Source of the DNA: Haematococcus lacustris
Lineage: Eukaryota; Chlorophyta; Chlorophyceae; Chlamydomonadales; Haematococcaceae
Reading direction: 5' to 3'
Assembly: GCA_030144725.1 (NCBI GenBank)
Contig: JASKMD010000008.1
Location: forward strand, 3,375,400-3,439,399
Length of the DNA: 64,000 bases
The notes under the pieces were generated by a model that made no database searches, was not told where the DNA came from, and saw nothing but the letters and a program-made list of their open reading frames with translations. Of the stretch, positions 57,380 through 64,000 are shown one piece after another; the stretch's first letter is position 1, and every line of letters starts with the position of its first letter. The translations under genes were made by a program, and so were the position numbers.

Positions 57380-59432
57380 TAGGTAAATGTGAGGGGAGGG
57401 GGAAGAAGGTTGGAACCAAAGCGGAAGCGTGGCCAGGAGAGAAGGCTCCGTCGATCTTGGGTGAGGGTGTTAGGAGGAGAAGGATGTGGGGGAGGGGGTG
57501 GGGGAGGGGGAGGGGGAGGGGAGGTGGTGGTGGGGGGGTGGGGGGGATGGGGGATGGGGGAAGGTGTAGATGAATTTGGGTGGGGGAGGGTGTTGGGAAG
57601 ACGCCGACGCCTGCGAGAGGAGGGGGGACTTAGACCTACATTGAAAAGGATAGGACCTGTATTAGGTCTTTGAGGTGGACGTTGGGCGGAAGGTGTGGGG
57701 GAAGGTGAGCGAGCTCTTCGTGTACCAATGGGTGATAGGAGAGGGATAGGCTCTTGGGAAGTGGGTGGTGTAGAAGGGAGGGTGTGGAACGAGGGAGGGT
57801 GGGTAAGGCCTAGGGTAATCCAGGTGTTGTTGTCCCAGCTCCGCAGAGGGTTCAGAATGTCACAACGATCAGGGAGGTGTTCGAAGTCAAGGGAGTAGGA
57901 TTGGTCGTGAAAGGCTGAGAGGGTGGAGTTGACCCGGGACCTGTGGTCTTCAGGAGGGAGGTGGGTAGGGTGAAGGAGGTGGGCATTCCGTCTCCGGAGG
58001 GCGGTGAGGGTAACATCTTGCCAGGAGGTGTGGTTGGGGTTGTCAGCCGGTTGAGGTCGAAGGTTGACTGAGAAGATAACCCTGATGAGGAGTTGGCCAG
58101 AATTGGATGTCACTTGGGTGGTGACCAAGCCATAGTGGGGACCTGGGGTTTCTCTCGTCCCCTTGGTCCAGATCCAGGATGGCGAGGGAGGAGGACAGGT
58201 GAGGTAAGTGGAATGAGCCGGGGGGGAGAGGGGGGAAGGGGTGGAAAGAGGGTTTGGGGGGGTGGTGTTGGTTTGGGAGGGAGCCCTAGAAGACCGTTGG
58301 CGAGATGCATGATGGGGTGGCGGCCTCGAAGGACGGGGTGGGGGGAGAGGGGAGTTGGTTGGGGCTCCTGGGGGAGAAGGGGGAGAAGGTGGAGGGGTAG
58401 TGGAGTTGGAGAAGGGCCTACTGTGTGGTCGTGGTGGTAAAGGGGAGGGGGGAGTGGTGAGAGGGAAGGAGGTGTTTGGGGGAAGGGAGGTGTTGGAGGG
58501 GAGGGATGTGGGGGGGGGGTGAGGGTTGTGGGTAAGAGTAGGGGGGATTGGTGAGGGGCGTGAGGGGAGAGGGTCTGGGATAGGGGGGGGGGGAGGCAAG
58601 CGAGGGGGGGGGATGGGCAGGCGAGGGGGAGTGGCGATGGGAGGGGGGGGTAGGGTTGGTGTTTTGGGGAGAGGTGGCTGTTGGGTGGCGGGGGATGGGT
58701 GGCCGTGATGGGGCTGGAGGAGTGGGTCTGAGGCAGGGAAGGGGAAGGGTGGCGGTAGGGTGATTGGCTGAAGATAGCCTTGTTGTGGCAGAAGAAGGGT
58801 GCCTTTGGTGGGAAGGGGTGCCTGTAGGGGTGCCTGTAGGGTCGTGGGGGGTGGGGGGCCTTGAAGGGATGGGAGAGGGGTGGCTGCGGTGGGGGTGAAG
58901 AGGGGTGGTTGTGGTGTGGTTAGGGATGGGTAGGCGTGATGGGGAGGGTAAGGGATGGCTGTTGGCGGGATGGGAAGGGGTGGAGGAGGGCTGGCTAGGG
59001 GGGGGGGGGGTCGGGGCAGGAGATGGGTGACTGTGGCGGGTGGGGGGGGGGGTGTCTGTAGAGTGGTTGGGAAGGGGAAGCCTTGACGGGGAGGGGGGGT
59101 CTTGGTGGTTTGGGGAGTGAGGAGGGGTGGTTGAGAGATGGGGGGGGAGGTTTGAGGTGGCAGGAGAGTGGTCGGGAAAGGTTGGGCTTTGGGGTGAAAG
59201 AGGGTTGCTAATTGGGTGGTAGGTTGGGTGGTTGATTGGGGAGGGGAGAGTGGTGGTCGAAGGGGGGTGGTAGGGGTGTGGGGTGTGGGAGATGTGTACA
59301 GGGCTCGAGGTAGGAAGGGGGTCAGGAGTAGGGGAGAGGTGGTTGGGGGTGTGGGACGGGGTGTGGAACAGGGGAGAGGTGAGCAATGGAGGTGGAGGGT
59401 GAAGGAGGGAGAGGACAGGGAAATGAAGGGCA
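57380..59432 (-). CDS. Pro/Ser/Thr-rich ORF with one globular segment, unknown
   Basis: A minus frame stays open from 59,433 into the hexamer array. Most of it is Pro/Ser/Thr-rich low complexity. The stretch at about 58,220-57,690 is ordinary protein: [58 protein letters not shown] and [19 protein letters not shown] basic [10 protein letters not shown] follows. The sense strand is C-rich and G-poor, like the adjoining peptidase ORF, and unlike host exons. The two probably belong to one element. Family not recognised; a frame linking it to the peptidase was not established. Confidence 0.4.
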
Positions 59433-60643
59433 TTAGGGGAGAGTAGGGCAGGCGGGAGGGAAGAAGGGTAAAAGATGGTGAAGGAGGGGTGGATGAGATT
59501 GGGTAGTGAGAGGAGGCGAGGTCCAGTGGGGCTCATGGAGTCGAGAATATACCAGTTGTTGGCTGCGAACCGGATAGTGAAGGTGTGAGCGTGGGGGGGG
59601 GTAGAGAAGCAGAGGAAGCCTGAGCAGTGGAAGAGGTGGGCTAGGGTGTGGAAGAGATGCGGGAGGGAGGTTGGGTAGTTGGAGATTAGATCCCTGAGAG
59701 AAAGGTTGGGGTTGGGGGGGGAGAGAGCGTTGAGGAGGCGAGGCTGTTGAGAAAGTGGAGTAAGGAAGGTGGGTAAGGAAGGTGAGAAAGTGGGTAAGGA
59801 AGGTGGAGGTGTGATGTTGTAGCCAAGCTGCCACTATAGCACCGGTAAAGAAGCCGTCGTCATGGTGTTGGTGGTCTGTCTCGTCCACCTGGGTGTCCCC
59901 ATCACCATAGAAAAAGGTGGTACCTTGAGGGAGGTGGTAACGGAAGGCTTGAAATTGGTCCCCAGTGGCTGCTTGCCAACCCATAAGCATGTTGAGAGCA
60001 TGCAGGGCACACATCTGCCTGTGCTGACCCTCAAAGTAGGGGGGGTGAGAAGGGGTGGGGAGGATGGGGGGGGGGGTCGAATGGGAAGCTGAGGAGGATA
60101 AGAGGATAAGGTCAGAGGGGCTGGGTGGGGTGATGGGAAAGGAAGGAAGGAGCTCCATGGGACTGTCGGCCTCTAATAAGGTGGGGGGTCGGATGGGAAA
60201 ACGGCAGTGGGGGCAATTGACTCCGTGAGATGTGGAAGCAGCGAGGAGGCGGCCCCAACAATCTAGGTCGGGAGGGTGGTGATGGATGGCGTGATGCCTA
60301 TGGCAAGGGGGGATGAAGAGGGTTTGCCCTGGTGTAATAGGTGAGAGGCAAATTGTACAGATAGGGTCTTGGTCGGGGGGGATAGCCTCAGGAGAGGAAG
60401 AGGTGTGGGGGGAGATGGGGGAAGGGAGAGGGGGGGGAAGGGGGGCAAGGGGTAGCGGGGAGGTGGGGACTGGTTGGGGTGGTGAGGCCAGGGTATGGGG
60501 GATGGGGTTAGCGGTCTCCGGGGGGAGTGGGATAGGGGGTGGGGAAAAGTCGGTGGGATCAGAGGTTGGGGGTAGGGGTATGATGGGGTTGGGGTAGGGT
60601 GTTGGGAGTAGTGCCAAAGATGGTAGGAGGGGGGCTGGGACAT
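58418..60643 (-). CDS. RING plus Josephin-like cysteine peptidase ORF, frameshifted
   Basis: N-terminal Pro-rich part, then a RING-type finger ([19 protein letters not shown], an H-rich stretch, DCW and CPHC; about 60,350-60,190). A Josephin-like active site follows: [17 protein letters not shown] (about 60,030-59,980), with Cys before xxHALN as in ataxin-3-type deubiquitinases. The His/Asn half ([17 protein letters not shown], about 59,590-59,540) is in another frame, and the switch can be placed at a G8/C8 run near 59,714-59,721. Frame 1 ends at 59,433. A Pro-rich extension in the second frame ends at 58,418. The coding strand is strongly C-biased and differs from the host genes, so an element or viral-type origin is likely (inference). 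The start is unclear: the ATG at 60,643 is in a different frame from the RING. Confidence 0.6.
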
Positions 60644-60699
60644 GAGGAGGGGAGAAGGTAGGTGCGGGGACGAAGGTAGCAGGTAAGGTAGTGGGTGGA

Positions 60700-60834
60700 C
60701 CCGTAACCGTCAGGTATGGCTGCTCAACCCACGCCCTTGAACAATTTGCTCAGTTTGCCAGCGCCAACACTCCTCCTCACACTGCTCCTCACAAATTTAA
60801 CAGGCGGTGCTTAAAGCGTAGAACCAAGCATAAA
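60700..60834. repeat. Dispersed repeat related to 53.75-53.89 kb
   Basis: Shares ACCGTCAGGTATGGC and TTGCCAGCGCCAACACT..CTCCTCAC with 53,748-53,890. Confidence 0.6.
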
Positions 60835-61268
60835 ACCCCCTTGTCCCTCACTAGGGCCTCCATTTCAGCCGGACCAGTACTAGCCACTAACAGCCACTAG
60901 CGGGAATGTACTAGTGGGCAATAGTGGCCCGACTCAAATGGTGTTATTGGGCTGTGTGGAGTAAACCCAGTGCACATGGCACATGAGCCGCCTACCACCT
61001 ACGTTATTGCCTGACCTCGAGGGCTATCGTGTAGAGTTGGCATGACAAAACATGCACTAATTGTAAGCTGATGACAGCTCAGATGGGGGGGACGCACACT
61101 ACTGTGCCTCAGCAGGCTGCTGCTGCTGCTGCTGCTGGGCCTTTGGTGGCTTGTCTCGCAGCCGCTTGTAGCCCAGGCCAGGGTACTCCTTGCCCTTGGC
61201 TGGCAGAGCTCCCTGGTCTGGCCAGAAGCACAGCTCCAGCGGCCGCCACCTGCTCTCCCCAATGCGCT
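60835..61268 (-). pseudogene. Fanzor subfamily-2 tail with full 3' flank
   Basis: Minus: RIGESRWRPLELCFWP, GKEYPGLGYKRLRDKPPKA, a Gln run, PAEAQ and TAG at 61,099-61,101, then a 3' flank of about 260 bases containing CCACTAG..CTAGTGG (60,896-60,919). The tail joins the duplicated segment at 61,268, just inside the codon block that follows the RuvC-III motif elsewhere, so the nuclease core is missing. Confidence 0.7.
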
Positions 61269-61286
61269 GCTGGAAACCAAACGACA

Positions 61287-63899
<2,613 letters not shown>

Positions 63900-64000
63900 C
63901 TGCACCAGAGCAGCAGTGTCACAGCCGTGCCACAGCAGACATCAGGCTGATGGGGAGGGGGGGTAGGGGCAGGATGAGGCAGCAGCAGCACTGGGGCAGG

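Overview
The window is nuclear DNA of a green alga, most likely a chlamydomonadalean such as Haematococcus (inference from overall character; no species marker is present). Signs are spliced genes with clean GT-AG introns in compatible phases, GC-rich coding sequence, very large simple repeats, and mobile-element debris. Many apparent long ORFs are translations of microsatellites and are not listed.

Layout. 0-3 kb: a decayed Fanzor fragment, the 3' end of a plus-strand gene whose last intron is about 287 copies of a CCCCG pentamer, and a convergent small minus-strand gene. 3.7-6.7 kb: a Lunapark-like ER membrane protein gene with an antisense Fanzor tail in one intron and a minisatellite after its last recognised exon. 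7-16 kb: mostly repeats (Fanzor remnants, GCCCA and CAG arrays, dispersed direct repeats). 16.6-23.2 kb: a nest of one LINE family, with a nearly full element broken by two in-frame stops, two partial tails and a LINE/Fanzor chimera. 23.5-36.1 kb: a 24-exon callose synthase gene (minus). 37.4-40.9 kb: an unrecognised coiled-coil gene (minus). 41.2-44.0 kb: an intron-containing Fanzor (eukaryotic TnpB-like nuclease) with a duplicated exon pair. 44.7-52.8 kb: a 14-exon plus-strand gene with seven C2HC zinc fingers of ZNF474 type. 54.1-63.9 kb: a phosphoglycerate-mutase-like gene (minus) whose 3' half is present twice at a 7,207-base offset; between the copies lie a 500-N gap, a GGGGGT array and a C-biased RING plus Josephin-like cysteine-peptidase ORF.

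The most interesting system is the Fanzor set. Two subfamilies are represented by one near-complete gene and at least six fragments. In each subfamily, sequence just downstream of the stop codon is conserved between loci and can fold into hairpins, which is where guide (omega-type) RNAs of such nucleases are expected. One fragment is fused to LINE sequence and lacks an intron that the 44 kb gene has, so the LINE machinery has probably retro-copied Fanzor RNA. Another fragment supplies the pyrimidine tract of a host splice acceptor.

The host genes look unrelated to each other: cell-wall or callose synthesis, ER shaping, a zinc-finger protein and a phosphatase/mutase. Gene models were made by eye from splice signals, reading phase and remembered family motifs; no alignment was run.
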